Of a DNA stretch of 64,000 nucleotides, positions 8,341 to 17,784 are shown one piece after another. The first letter of the stretch is position 1. Every line of letters begins with the position of its first letter. The stretch lies in NCBI RefSeq assembly GCF_032999765.1, contig NZ_CP136051.1, forward strand, positions 5,474,501-5,538,500. The letters are read 5' to 3'. A model generated the notes under the pieces. That model searched no databases. It was not told the origin of the DNA and worked only from the letters and a program-made list of their open reading frames with translations. The translations under genes and the position numbers were made by a program. The stretch is from Imperialibacter roseus (GTDB taxonomy: Bacteria > Bacteroidota > Bacteroidia > Cytophagales > Cyclobacteriaceae).

Positions 8341-9120
8341 ATGAAGAAATTAGTTGTGCTGATCATACTGCTCACATCATTTAAGGCAAAATCGCAGGAC
8401 TTCTCCCTTTTTGAAAAAAAAGAGTTTGTGAGCGAAAAAGGCGACGTGCTGCCCTACCGGGTTTTGTATCCGGAAAACTATGACAAGACTAAAAAGTACC
8501 CTTTGGTGCTGTTTCTGCATGGAGGGGGAGAACGAGGCACTGATAATGAAAAGCAGCTGGTAAATGGTGTGAAAGCTTTTCTGGAGCCTGAAAACAGAAG
8601 CAAGTTTCCCTGTATTGTTATAGCACCGCAGTGCCCCGAGGATAGCTACTGGGCATCGGTAAAGTTTGAACGAACCAAGTATCCGTTGGAGCTTGATTTC
8701 AACTATGGCTACGACATCACCAAAGGTTTGCAACTGGCCATTGGCCTTACGAAAAGCGTGATGAAAAGTGAGTCTGTCGATAGCAAGCGTGTCTATATCA
8801 CCGGGCTCTCCATGGGAGGCATGGGGTCGTTGGAGGCTGTGTATCGCTATCCAAAAATGTTCGCTGCCATTGCTGCCGTGTGCGGGGGTGCCGACCTCAA
8901 TGCCTACTCGAAAAAGCAGGCAAGAATACCCTTTTGGCTCTTCCATGGCAGTGTGGATGGCGTGATTGCCGTTGACAATTCAAGGAAACTTAACGAAAAG
9001 CTGAAGGAGATGGGGGCCGATGTGCAGTACACAGAATATCCGGGTGTCAATCACAATAGCTGGGAAAATGCATATGTAGAGCCTGGCCTGTTTCCCTGGA
9101 TGTTTTCAAAAAGCAGGTAG
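8341..9120 (+). CDS. Secreted alpha/beta-hydrolase (esterase, prolyl-oligopeptidase-like fold)
   Basis: A 259-residue hydrolase with an N-terminal signal peptide (MKKLVVLIILLTSFKAKSQ). The oxyanion segment is LFLHGGGERGTDNE, the nucleophile elbow GLSMGG carries the Ser, Asp lies in WLFHGSVDGVI and His in YPGVNHNSWE. This matches the phospholipase/carboxylesterase branch (feruloyl- and acetyl-esterase-like proteins). The frame is open upstream to 8143, but that region belongs to the divergent gene and ATG 8341 begins the signal peptide. Context with an acyl-CoA synthetase and a symporter suggests that it releases a carboxylic acid outside the cytoplasm. Confidence 0.88.
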   Translation: MKKLVVLIILLTSFKAKSQDFSLFEKKEFVSEKGDVLPYRVLYPENYDKTKKYPLVLFLHGGGERGTDNEKQLVNGVKAFLEPENRSKFPCIVIAPQCPEDSYWASVKFERTKYPLELDFNYGYDITKGLQLAIGLTKSVMKSESVDSKRVYITGLSMGGMGSLEAVYRYPKMFAAIAAVCGGADLNAYSKKQARIPFWLFHGSVDGVIAVDNSRKLNEKLKEMGADVQYTEYPGVNHNSWENAYVEPGLFPWMFSKSR

Positions 9121-9212
9121 CTTTCCCCGATCAAACCAAGCCGTCCCCAAGAGAAGTGAACACTTGTTGGTCGGGTCAATTTTACTTATGTTGTTAGTCT
9201 GGAACCTACTCA

Positions 9213-10697
9213 ATGCTACAACTCTTTCAAAAGGCTAAAATTTACGCTCAGAAAACTGCCATTGTATCAAATGGCGGCTCCTACACTTACCAACAGCTTC
9301 TTTTTGCTTCTCAGCAGCTTGCCGCTCTCCTTCTGGATAGGACTTCTGATTTAAAGGAACAGCGAATTGCCTTTCTTGTGGAACCCGGTTTTGACTACGT
9401 CAGGGTGCAATGGGGTATTTGGCAGGCGGGAGGCATTGCGGTGCCACTTTGTATCACACATCCGCTTCCTTCCCTTCAATACGTCATTGAAGACACCGAG
9501 GCCTCGGCTATCGTGGTGTCGCCTTCCTTCAGAGAGGTTTTGCAAGGCTATGCAGAAGATAAAACCATTAGGTTCGTAGTGCTGGAACCTGAGAACGATC
9601 GCAAGTCAGCAGAACTACCTGAGATTGACAAGTCTCGCCGGGCGATGATTCTGTATACCAGTGGCACCACCAACCTACCCAAAGGGGTGGTAACAACGCA
9701 TGCCAATCTGGAAGCGCAAATTTCAACGCTCGTGGCCGCCTGGGGCTGGACTTCTGCTGATCACACGTTATGCATTCTGCCACTGCACCACGTGCACGGC
9801 ATCATCAACGTAGTCAGCTGCGCTTTATGGTCAGGGGCGGTCTGTGAGTTCTTGCCCTCTTTTTCTGCGGAAAAGGTGTTCGAACTATTTGCAGCCAGCA
9901 GGCTCAATGTGTTCATGGCAGTGCCCACTATCTATTTCAAGCTCATTGCCCATTTTGAAAGCCTTGATGAAGGTGAACAGCAACGACTCACCGCCGCTAT
10001 GAAAAGGTTTCGGCTTATGGTGTCGGGCTCTGCCGCCTTGCCAGTTTCGGTAATGGAGAAATGGGAAACAATAAGCGGACACCGCCTGCTGGAGCGCTAC
10101 GGCATGACCGAGATAGGCATGGCCATCAGCAATCCCTATGTGGGCGAAAGAAAAGCGGGATTTATTGGACTACCGCTGCCAGGCGTCAGTATCAGGTTGG
10201 CTGACGAGGCAAACATTAAACTGGCAGATACTTCTGAGCCCGGGGAAATTCAGGTAAAGGGAGCAAATGTCTTCAAAGAATATTGGCGAAAGCCCGAGGC
10301 TACGACCACATCTTTCACCACGGATGGTTGGTTCAAAACAGGCGATATTGCCGAGGTTGAACATGGCTACTACAAAATTCTTGGCAGGAATTCAGTGGAT
10401 ATCATTAAATCGGGCGGATACAAAATATCGGCCCTGGAAATTGAAGAAGTCCTCAGAAGCCATCCGGCCGTCAGCGATTGCGCCGTAGTTGGCCTTCCCG
10501 ATGAAGAATGGGGGGAAACAGTGGCTGCGGCCATTGTTGGCGATGCCTCGCTCGACACTGAAGAGCTCACCCCCTGGCTCAAAGCCCGCATGCCGGGCTA
10601 CCGGGTACCGAGAAAATACCTGTCACTTTCAGAGCTTCCCCGAAATGCGATGGGCAAAGTGACAAAAAACGACGTGAAAAAGCTTTTCAACACCTAA
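9213..10697 (+). CDS. AMP-forming acyl-CoA synthetase (malonyl-CoA synthetase-like)
   Basis: A 494-residue ANL-superfamily enzyme that should activate a carboxylic acid to its CoA thioester through an acyl-adenylate. The P-loop is TSGTTNLPKG (149-158), A5 is ERYGMTE, A7 includes WFKTGDIAEVEHGYYKILGR, A8 KSGGYKISALEIE, and the catalytic lysine is K482 (NAMGK). Length and the YGMTE-GMA signature resemble MatB/ACSF3 malonate- or methylmalonate-CoA ligases, but the substrate is not proven. It is followed after 9 nt by the small membrane gene and the symporter. Confidence 0.9.
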   Translation: MLQLFQKAKIYAQKTAIVSNGGSYTYQQLLFASQQLAALLLDRTSDLKEQRIAFLVEPGFDYVRVQWGIWQAGGIAVPLCITHPLPSLQYVIEDTEASAIVVSPSFREVLQGYAEDKTIRFVVLEPENDRKSAELPEIDKSRRAMILYTSGTTNLPKGVVTTHANLEAQISTLVAAWGWTSADHTLCILPLHHVHGIINVVSCALWSGAVCEFLPSFSAEKVFELFAASRLNVFMAVPTIYFKLIAHFESLDEGEQQRLTAAMKRFRLMVSGSAALPVSVMEKWETISGHRLLERYGMTEIGMAISNPYVGERKAGFIGLPLPGVSIRLADEANIKLADTSEPGEIQVKGANVFKEYWRKPEATTTSFTTDGWFKTGDIAEVEHGYYKILGRNSVDIIKSGGYKISALEIEEVLRSHPAVSDCAVVGLPDEEWGETVAAAIVGDASLDTEELTPWLKARMPGYRVPRKYLSLSELPRNAMGKVTKNDVKKLFNT

Positions 10698-10706
10698 CCC
10701 AACGCT

Positions 10707-10832
10707 ATGAGCTTCTGGATCAGCTTTCCCTTTTGGATGATGCTTTTACTTCTTGTACTTAATAGCTTTCTGGTATCCGGCTTCAGCGATAGTATCAAAG
10801 ACGATGACACCAACAACCCCGTGGAACACTGA
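10707..10832 (+). CDS. 41-residue single-pass membrane peptide, probable symporter accessory subunit
   Basis: A short frame of 41 residues: MSFWISFPFWMMLLLL starts one hydrophobic transmembrane helix (about 3-25), followed by an acidic tail SIKDDDTNNPVEH. It starts 9 nt after the acyl-CoA synthetase and its TGA lies 5 nt before the symporter ATG, so all three are coupled. Small one-helix proteins encoded directly before solute:sodium symporters are known accessory subunits in other bacteria. The role here is inferred from position and shape only. Confidence 0.6.
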   Translation: MSFWISFPFWMMLLLLVLNSFLVSGFSDSIKDDDTNNPVEH

Positions 10833-10837
10833 TCAAC

Positions 10838-12355
10838 ATGGACTACCTATCACAACACGGGCTCACGCTCCTTTTAATTGCGGTTTATGTAGGACTTATT
10901 ATCTACATCGGCTGGCACTTTCAGAAGAGGGCTTCTCAAAATGTAAATGAGTATTATCTGGCCAACCGAAAAATCCCGGGTTGGGTAGTGTCCCTGGCCT
11001 TTTTCTCTACATTCATTAGCACCAGCACCTATATCGGTCAGGCAGGTGAGTCTTTCAAATACGGCCTTTCCTGGGCCTATGTAGCGCTGTTTTGGGTAGT
11101 ATTTTGCATGATTTCCTGGCTGGTGATGGGGCCCAGAATGCGTAGTCAATCCATCCGGCTAAAGTCAGTAACGGTGCCGGATTATTTTCACCTGCGCTAC
11201 CAAAGTAATCTCTCCAAGAGTATTCGGGTGCTCTCCTCCTTCATTATTCTTTTTGCCACGCTGTGGTACATGACTGGTATTGCCAAAGGTGGTGCCAATT
11301 TGCTCAATACCGTATTGGATGTCGACTATGGACTCGGTGCCTTTATCCTGATCTTCTTCACCTGTGGCTATACCATGGCAGGCGGCATGTACGGTGTGAT
11401 GTGGACCGATGCCATCCAGGGGATCCTCATGTTCCTTGTGGCCATTATTATGCTGATTATCCCTTTCTACTTTGCAGGCGGTTATTCACCACTAATGGAG
11501 AAGCTCGCCAACCTCCAGCATGTAACGCCCGATGGCTCCCCAATTGGCGACGGCATGATGACGTTTGGGGGAGTAGCCAGCATGTACTATATTATTGCGA
11601 TAGGCCTCACCATAGGCATGAAGCAGGTGTCCGACCCCAAGCTGATTATCCGGTTTTACTCCATCAAGGACAAAGCCAGCATGAAGTTTGCCATGACCTG
11701 GACGCCTATTTTCCTTGGTATTTCGCTGATTTGTGTGATGTGCGTGGGGGCTTTGGTGCATGTGATGGTGAGTGATGAAGAAGCTGCCTATCTCATCAAT
11801 AATACGGATGAAGTTGTTGGCGTAATGTTCAACAAGCTCAATAACCCAACAGTAACTGGCATTTGTATGATGGGGCTTTTTGCTGCAGGCATGTCCTCGC
11901 TAGCCTCGGTCACGTTTATCGCAGGCACGTCTATCGTTAAAGACATTTGGAATATCTGGAAGCCGATGGAGGAACAAAAGATTGTGAGACGCACGAAGTG
12001 GGCCATGCTCGGCTATTGCGTAGTGGTGTTCCTTTTCACACTCTATCCTCCGGCGGGCGTGGTAGAAATGTCTTCCTTTGCAGGATCAGTCTTCGCTGCC
12101 AGTTTTTTTCCAACCATCTTTGGAGGCCTTTACCTGCGCTGGGGCACCGACATCGGAGCGCTATCCAGCATGGTGGCTGGTATGGTGGTGAATGTGATCT
12201 GGCGCTTCGGAATCCGGTTCAATTTTGAAGGCATGGAGCAGGTGCATGAGGTCTTTCCGGCTTTTGTTATTTCCTTTTTGGTGTACGTGGTGGCTAGTAA
12301 ATTGACTTCAAATAGGGTACCTGACAAAGACCATCTGAAATTAGTTTTCAGCTAG
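10838..12355 (+). CDS. Sodium:solute symporter (SSS family)
   Basis: A 505-residue inner membrane carrier with about 13 transmembrane helices. SSS landmarks include the N-terminal NEYYLANRKIPGWVVSLAF with ISTSTYIGQAGE, the long TM4 region LWYMTGIAKGGANLL, GGMYGVMWTDAIQGILM in TM5, and FAAGMSSLASV in TM8 carrying the Na2-site serine pair. The family imports sugars, carboxylates or vitamins with Na+. Its position after an esterase and an acyl-CoA synthetase favours a carboxylate substrate. Confidence 0.92.
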   Translation: MDYLSQHGLTLLLIAVYVGLIIYIGWHFQKRASQNVNEYYLANRKIPGWVVSLAFFSTFISTSTYIGQAGESFKYGLSWAYVALFWVVFCMISWLVMGPRMRSQSIRLKSVTVPDYFHLRYQSNLSKSIRVLSSFIILFATLWYMTGIAKGGANLLNTVLDVDYGLGAFILIFFTCGYTMAGGMYGVMWTDAIQGILMFLVAIIMLIIPFYFAGGYSPLMEKLANLQHVTPDGSPIGDGMMTFGGVASMYYIIAIGLTIGMKQVSDPKLIIRFYSIKDKASMKFAMTWTPIFLGISLICVMCVGALVHVMVSDEEAAYLINNTDEVVGVMFNKLNNPTVTGICMMGLFAAGMSSLASVTFIAGTSIVKDIWNIWKPMEEQKIVRRTKWAMLGYCVVVFLFTLYPPAGVVEMSSFAGSVFAASFFPTIFGGLYLRWGTDIGALSSMVAGMVVNVIWRFGIRFNFEGMEQVHEVFPAFVISFLVYVVASKLTSNRVPDKDHLKLVFS

Positions 12356-12412
12356 AGTTTGTCGTACAGGTATTCATTTGCCTCTTCATATATTTAATAA
12401 TAAGAATTTTCA

Positions 12413-12441
12413 TTGAATTAGGCTTGTATTCTCTACTTTTG
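12413..12441 (+). promoter_or_regulatory. Bacteroidota promoter for the beta-propeller lipoprotein
   Basis: TTG (12413-12415) and TACTTTTG (12434-12441) are separated by 18 nt and lie 17 nt before ATG 12459, matching the phylum's -33 TTG / -7 TAnnTTTG pattern. Confidence 0.65.
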
Positions 12442-12458
12442 TCTTACATAGATACTGT

Positions 12459-13682
12459 ATGAGAAATAAGGCTTTTTCAATACTAGTTTTAGTAACTACG
12501 GCCTTTATCATGGCCGGGTGCGGAAATGATATTGAGTCGCCAGCCAAGTCTACCTGGGGCAAAACTTTCGGTGGAGCGGGCGATGACTTTGGAATTGATA
12601 TTAAGACTACTTCAGTTGGAGAAATTATTATACTTGGACAAGGTCAAAACTTAGCTTCGGATTCGTCATTTACAAGAGTCATCAAACTTTCCGCAGACGG
12701 CATCATCCTCTTTGATCGAACGATTAAAACAAGAAGGTTCTCTGTTCCAAATGGTTTGATGCTTAATGCCACAGATGAGATTATTGTCTTTGGCAAAACC
12801 TATGATATCGAAGGCGAGTCAAACTCCTATATTCTCAACCTGTCGTCTTCTGATGGATCAATTAACTGGGAAAAAGTTCATGACCTGGGAATCGGTGACG
12901 AAATAACGGGTATGATAGGAGGCGAGAATGGAAAGTACCTGGCTGTTGGAAATTTGAAAAATGAAGATGGCGGCTTTCCCGGAGCCGGCCTACAAATGAG
13001 TGTCGTTATAGAATTCAGTTCTACGGGCGACTTGCTGGGTTCCGGACATTATATTCGCTTCTACGATCCAGGATTAATTTCGAAAGGTATATCAATTGAT
13101 AAAAATGGCAACTACCTCGTTCTGGCGGCGACATCCCCTAGCGTCTCACCATATGAAAACGACACTTACAGAGGCTTTTCGTACTTCTACATGCGCAAAG
13201 ATAATTTTGGGCAAATATATTTCGCATATACTCTCGATTTCGAAATTGAAAACATCGCAAATAGTACCGGTTCCTATGCCCAGAAAATGGACGGCTCTGA
13301 TGTAGCTTTTCTGATGGCTTCAGGCACCAGTGCTGGAGGAGCAAAATCTCAGACCATTCTGCATGAGCTAAATTTGTCGTCTTCCGATGATCCAATGAAC
13401 GCTAGTTTTATTGACATATTCGCCAAAGACCTACTTCTAACTGCAGAAGGAAATTTCATTTTAGTTGGCGATCAGGCGTCTACCCGAGACCTGATGGTTA
13501 AAAAGGTGGGGCCGGGTTTGGTTGAGGAATGGTCCAAGGTATTTGGAGGTAAAAACAGGGACACTGGTAGCGGAATTATTCAGATAGGCGACTATTACTA
13601 TATCTTAGGCAGCACCGAGTCAGAAGGGGCCGGGCTAAATGATATCTGGGTACTTAAGATTGACGCATCAGGGAATTTATAG
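12459..13682 (+). CDS. Lipoprotein with beta-propeller-like repeats
   Basis: A 407-residue lipoprotein (IMAG-C21). Repeats of about 50 residues resemble the PQQ/delta-60 blade pattern: WGKTFGGAGDDFG near the start is echoed by WSKVFGGKNRDTG near the end, each followed by I-x-L-G strands, suggesting a closed propeller. Such proteins are common at the Bacteroidota cell surface, function unknown. It has its own promoter and ends 2 nt from the convergent GIN protein gene. Confidence 0.78.
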   Translation: MRNKAFSILVLVTTAFIMAGCGNDIESPAKSTWGKTFGGAGDDFGIDIKTTSVGEIIILGQGQNLASDSSFTRVIKLSADGIILFDRTIKTRRFSVPNGLMLNATDEIIVFGKTYDIEGESNSYILNLSSSDGSINWEKVHDLGIGDEITGMIGGENGKYLAVGNLKNEDGGFPGAGLQMSVVIEFSSTGDLLGSGHYIRFYDPGLISKGISIDKNGNYLVLAATSPSVSPYENDTYRGFSYFYMRKDNFGQIYFAYTLDFEIENIANSTGSYAQKMDGSDVAFLMASGTSAGGAKSQTILHELNLSSSDDPMNASFIDIFAKDLLLTAEGNFILVGDQASTRDLMVKKVGPGLVEEWSKVFGGKNRDTGSGIIQIGDYYYILGSTESEGAGLNDIWVLKIDASGNL

Positions 13683-13684
13683 TG

Positions 13685-14362
13685 CTAAACCCCAAAATTC
13701 ACATACTCAACTTCCCGCTGCTGCTGCACCGCCTCTTCTGACATGATCACACCACCACTGCCTGTGTTCTTGATCACTTTGGACGGAGAGCCGTTGTAAA
13801 TAACTCTCCCATTGTTAGTTGCTTCTATCTCCAGCGACTCGGTTGCATGTATGACGACCGATCCTTCATCCCAAATCCTCACTTCTGCACTCTTTGACTC
13901 AAGCCCTGACCCATACAGTCTGCCCTTCTCGGCCATCACATGCAGGTTTTCCACTTTACCTTCAAGCTTTACAGTACCCTTGAGTAAATCCAGGCTCAAG
14001 CTTTGTCCGTTTACGTGATGCATATAGATGATTGACTCCTGTGTCGACTCGATACGTGCCAGGTTAGGGGAACCGAGCTTCAAATTAATCGGGCCAGCCA
14101 CAGACTTGCCTTCCTTCGCAGAAATAATCAATGTTTCTCCCAGCAGCTCCCATTTTAGGTTTTCAAAATCAGCCTCTGACACCACCAAAGTTCCATGAGA
14201 AGGCTGGCTGGCATCCACCTCAATATTGGCCTGAACATCGACAACCAGGGAGGTGTAGTGGCCAAAGTCCCTTTCATGAGCTACATAATCGTTTGACTGC
14301 GACATTGATGGTGCAGCACTCAGAAGGCTAACGCCAATAAAAAAGGCTGAGAGTAGTTTCAT
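13685..14362 (-). CDS. GIN-domain (DUF2807-like) putative autotransporter adhesin
   Basis: A 225-residue exported protein with signal peptide (MKLLSAFFIGVSLLSAAPSMSQ). The remainder is a beta-rich ladder: FGHYTSLVVDVQANIEVD, LVVSEADFENLKWELLGETLIIS and repeating short strands ending GGVIMSEEAV, the pattern of the head GIN/DUF2807 family in Bacteroidota. No enzyme motif is present. It ends tail to tail with the propeller lipoprotein gene. Confidence 0.75.
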   Translation of the reverse strand: MKLLSAFFIGVSLLSAAPSMSQSNDYVAHERDFGHYTSLVVDVQANIEVDASQPSHGTLVVSEADFENLKWELLGETLIISAKEGKSVAGPINLKLGSPNLARIESTQESIIYMHHVNGQSLSLDLLKGTVKLEGKVENLHVMAEKGRLYGSGLESKSAEVRIWDEGSVVIHATESLEIEATNNGRVIYNGSPSKVIKNTGSGGVIMSEEAVQQQREVEYVNFGV

Positions 14363-14522
14363 AGTGGTGGAGATTTAACTTCAATATGATCATAACAAGT
14401 AAAGCGAGTGTCACCCTTGCGTTAATTTATGTCAATTTTTGTCACCAACTGACACTGAACTATTTCACTCACGCCAACTTCCTTGCCCCAGCTTTTAGTA
14501 ATTTGCACCCAACAAAACCACT

Positions 14523-16517
14523 ATGCAGATACCGATTCTTACTGAAATAGTCATCATCCTTGGCATTTCGGTGGTGATGATTCTCATCTTCAACCGCTTC
14601 AAGCTGCCTTCCATTTTAGGTCTTTTAGCTACCGGCATGGTGGCCGGACCACATGGCATGGGGCTCATTCAGGCCTCTCACGAAGTGGAGATGCTGTCGG
14701 AGATTGGTGTGATTTTCCTGCTTTTTGTCATTGGTGTAGAGTTTTCTTTCAAACATTTAACATCTATAAGGAAAACAGTATTTGTCGGCGGAACCGTGCA
14801 GGTGGCTGGCACCATTTTGGTCACATTTGGCATTGTTTACATGTTTGGGCTGTCGTTCAAGGAGTCGATTTTTGCAGGCTTTCTCGTATCGTTAAGCTCC
14901 ACCGCCATCGTGCTAAAGCTGCTGCAGGAAAAAGGCGAGATCAATACCCCTCACGGCCGCATTGCCCTGGGCATTCTGATTTTTCAGGACATCATTGTCG
15001 TTCCGATGATACTTTTTACCCCTATCATCGCCGGTAAAACCGGAAATATTGGCGAAACCATTCTCATTTTGCTGCTTAAAGTGGTTGCGGTAGTCGGGCT
15101 GGTGCTAATCATGGCTCGCTATATTGTTCCAAAACTGCTTTTCAGGGTGGCCCAGGCAAAAAGTCGTGAGCTCTTTATTCTGACGATAATTGTCATCTGC
15201 TTTGCTACAGCCTGGCTTACGTCCTCCATTGGTCTGTCGCTGGCCCTGGGTGCATTCTTTGCTGGCCTCATCATTTCCGAATCAGACTACAGTCATCAAG
15301 CCACTGCCAATATTCTGCCTTTCAGGGAAATATTTATCAGCTTCTTTTTTGTGTCGATCGGAATGCTACTCGATCTCAAATTCCTTTTTGACCACCTTAG
15401 CGTCATTTTACTATTAACCTTTCTAACACTTTTAGGAAAAGCGCTGATTGCAGGCTTCGGAGCGGTGCTGCTCAGGTATCCCTTCCGAACGGTTATTCTT
15501 TCCGGTCTCATGCTCTGTCAGGTAGGAGAATTTGCCTTCCTGTTGTCGGCAACAGGTATCGAAAACCAAATTCTCAGCCCATTGACGTATCAATATTTTC
15601 TCAGTGTGTCGCTGATCACCATGGGACTTACGCCATTCATTCTCAGTTACGCTTCCAAAATTACCGATGTGGTGCATAGCAAAACGCCGAACCCGCTGGT
15701 AAGAAAGATTCAGGCACTGTCGTCGGATGTTGAAGCAGAAGAGCCCGACGAGCATGAACTGAAGGATCATCTGGTGATCATTGGGTACGGTATCAACGGA
15801 AAAAATGTAGCGAAAGCAGCAAGAAAGGCCGCTATTTCTTACGCCATCGTTGAAATGAACCCGGCCACTGTTAAACAGGAGAAAGAAAGAGGGGAGCCGA
15901 TAATATATGGAGACGCCAGTGATGATGTGATTTTAAGGCACGTCCAGATTCAGTCAGCCCGGGTGGTGGTCATCGCCATATCGGATCCTTCTTCTACCAA
16001 ACGAATAGTCGCTAAGATCAGAGAGTTCTCCAACACGGTGCATATCATTGTTCGCACCCGCTACATCAACGAAATTGAAGAGTCGAAAAAGCTTGGAGCT
16101 GACGAGGTTATTCCGGAGGAATTTGAAACCTCCATTGAAATTTTTACCCGGGTACTTAGGCACTACCTGGTTCCGCTAAATGAGATAGAGGCCTTTACGC
16201 AGGAGGTTCGCTCAGGCAGCTATGAAATGCTCCGCAGCCCGCTGATGAGAACCGAGCAGGCAGCAAAAAATCTCAGCATTCAGGACCTGGAGATGGCATG
16301 TGTTGTATTGGAACGGGAGGATAGATCAATCGTTGGAAAAAGCATTGCAGAATCGAGAATAAAAAGCCGCTACAACCTCTTCATACTGGCCATCCAAAGA
16401 GGGCAAGAGCTGCTTACCGACATAGACGGAGACACGGAAATCAGGCTCGACGACAGGCTGTATGTGTTTGGTAAACCCGTTAACATCCTGAAGCTCAATC
16501 AGAAGGTAAAGGTATGA
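14523..16517 (+). CDS. Monovalent cation:proton antiporter-2 (KefB type) with RCK domains
   Basis: A 664-residue CPA2-family K+(Na+)/H+ antiporter. About 12-13 membrane helices (1-385) include the GPHGMGL and LLFVIGVEFSF signatures and a SSTAIVLKLL segment. A TrkA-N/RCK Rossmann domain follows (VIIGYGINGKNVAKAA, then IIYGDASDDVIL), and a TrkA-C domain covers the last 80 residues (AESRIKSRYNLFILAI). These domains gate the channel by NAD(H) or ligands. The gene abuts a calcium antiporter gene, stop to stop with no gap. Confidence 0.93.
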   Translation: MQIPILTEIVIILGISVVMILIFNRFKLPSILGLLATGMVAGPHGMGLIQASHEVEMLSEIGVIFLLFVIGVEFSFKHLTSIRKTVFVGGTVQVAGTILVTFGIVYMFGLSFKESIFAGFLVSLSSTAIVLKLLQEKGEINTPHGRIALGILIFQDIIVVPMILFTPIIAGKTGNIGETILILLLKVVAVVGLVLIMARYIVPKLLFRVAQAKSRELFILTIIVICFATAWLTSSIGLSLALGAFFAGLIISESDYSHQATANILPFREIFISFFFVSIGMLLDLKFLFDHLSVILLLTFLTLLGKALIAGFGAVLLRYPFRTVILSGLMLCQVGEFAFLLSATGIENQILSPLTYQYFLSVSLITMGLTPFILSYASKITDVVHSKTPNPLVRKIQALSSDVEAEEPDEHELKDHLVIIGYGINGKNVAKAARKAAISYAIVEMNPATVKQEKERGEPIIYGDASDDVILRHVQIQSARVVVIAISDPSSTKRIVAKIREFSNTVHIIVRTRYINEIEESKKLGADEVIPEEFETSIEIFTRVLRHYLVPLNEIEAFTQEVRSGSYEMLRSPLMRTEQAAKNLSIQDLEMACVVLEREDRSIVGKSIAESRIKSRYNLFILAIQRGQELLTDIDGDTEIRLDDRLYVFGKPVNILKLNQKVKV

Positions 16518-17483
16518 CTAGCCCCTGTAAACAAGGTAAACTATGTAGCCCACATAAAGGAGAACAAAAACAATTCCGTTTACCCTGTCTATGGCATTGC
16601 GCCTGCCTGTGGTGAGCGACAAAATCATGAGCGCACTGGCTACTATTAACACCAGAATGTCGGCATTGTTAACCAGAGAAAACTGCAGAGGTTTAATAAA
16701 AGCGCTGATCCCAAGTATCCAAAGAAGATTAAAAATATTTGAGCCTACTACGTTGCCAACTGCAATGTCCGTATTGCCTTTATAGGCTGCCATCGCCGAG
16801 GTAACCAGCTCCGGCAAAGAGGTGCCAATGGCAACGATAGTTAACCCAATAAAAGTTTGCGACATGCCAAAATACTCCGCCATAGCTACGGCTCCGTCAA
16901 CCACCCACTTACCTCCCAAAAACAAGCCGAGAATGCCAATGCCAATGTAAAGCACCGACTTTGGCAACAGCATAATTTCCACATGCTCCGTACTTTGTAT
17001 CTCCTGCTCCTTGTTTTCTCCGGCAATTTTGAAAATATAAGCCATAAAAAGTGCAAAGAACGCCAATAGTATCAGGCCATCCCAACGACTAATGCTTAAT
17101 GTTCCCGGGTCGCCAAACAAGGCGGCGTTGGCCAGGTAAGCAACCAGTAATGTGGCGGTCAGTGAAAAAGGTATTTCGGAAAGTACAGTGTTTCTCTGAA
17201 TGGGTAGCGGGCTAATAATTGAAGAGATTCCGAGAATCAGCAAAATATTGGAAATATTGCTGCCTATGATATTGCCGACAGCAATGTCTGCGTTACCGTC
17301 GAGGCTGGCAAAAATATTTACTATCAACTCCGGCATGGAAGTGCCAAAGGACACAATCGTCAGCCCAATAATAAAATCCGAAATATTGAATCGCTTCGCA
17401 AGTGAAGAGGCCCCTTCAACCAGCAAATCAGCCCCTTTAATCAGCGCCGGAAAACCCAGCACAAAAAGTAAGTACGTTAACAT
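16518..17483 (-). CDS. Calcium/sodium antiporter (CaCA family)
   Basis: A 321-residue inner membrane protein with ten helices in two inverted halves. Each half carries the alpha repeat: SFGTSMPELIVN with GNIIGSNISNILLILG, and AIGTSLPELVTS with GNVVGSNIFNLLWILG. The acidic residues in both PEL motifs bind the ion. YrbG-like proteins of this type exchange Ca2+ for Na+. The stop codon directly adjoins that of the KefB-type antiporter. Confidence 0.93.
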   Translation of the reverse strand: MLTYLLFVLGFPALIKGADLLVEGASSLAKRFNISDFIIGLTIVSFGTSMPELIVNIFASLDGNADIAVGNIIGSNISNILLILGISSIISPLPIQRNTVLSEIPFSLTATLLVAYLANAALFGDPGTLSISRWDGLILLAFFALFMAYIFKIAGENKEQEIQSTEHVEIMLLPKSVLYIGIGILGLFLGGKWVVDGAVAMAEYFGMSQTFIGLTIVAIGTSLPELVTSAMAAYKGNTDIAVGNVVGSNIFNLLWILGISAFIKPLQFSLVNNADILVLIVASALMILSLTTGRRNAIDRVNGIVFVLLYVGYIVYLVYRG

Positions 17484-17784
17484 AAGTAGTCCAGTTGATG
17501 GCTCCCCTGCAGCATATTCCCCACAAAAGAATAATTAAACTAATTCCTCTAATAGTACTAAATACTTGCGTGTGTAATAAAAGTAACCTCCTTGTCAGTT
17601 TACAAAAAATTGTTGTGAACCATATCAAAAAGCCTCAAATGGTCGATTTCACGGTAGTTATAGTTGAATTTGAGGTAGTTAGTCCTAAAGATATCATATT
17701 GCCATCGAAATACTATAATTGAAAAAAAATTCCTTATTCAAAGAAGCAATATCACTTATCGATGCAATAAATGCCGCTGGGTTT
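17484..17784. other. 301-nt spacer with no recognised element
   Basis: AT-rich spacer between two minus-strand genes. It should contain the promoter of the calcium antiporter, but I find no exact TAnnTTTG box in a suitable place and no hairpin with a T run. A 75-codon plus-strand frame inside it has no protein-like composition. Confidence 0.4.

Noticed and set aside
8377-8946. 189-codon minus-strand frame opposite the secreted esterase
   Set aside because: Antisense to a hydrolase with a complete catalytic triad and signal peptide.
17495-17722. 75-codon plus-strand frame in the spacer before the calcium antiporter
   Set aside because: No ribosome site, partly overlaps the presumed promoter, composition not protein-like.
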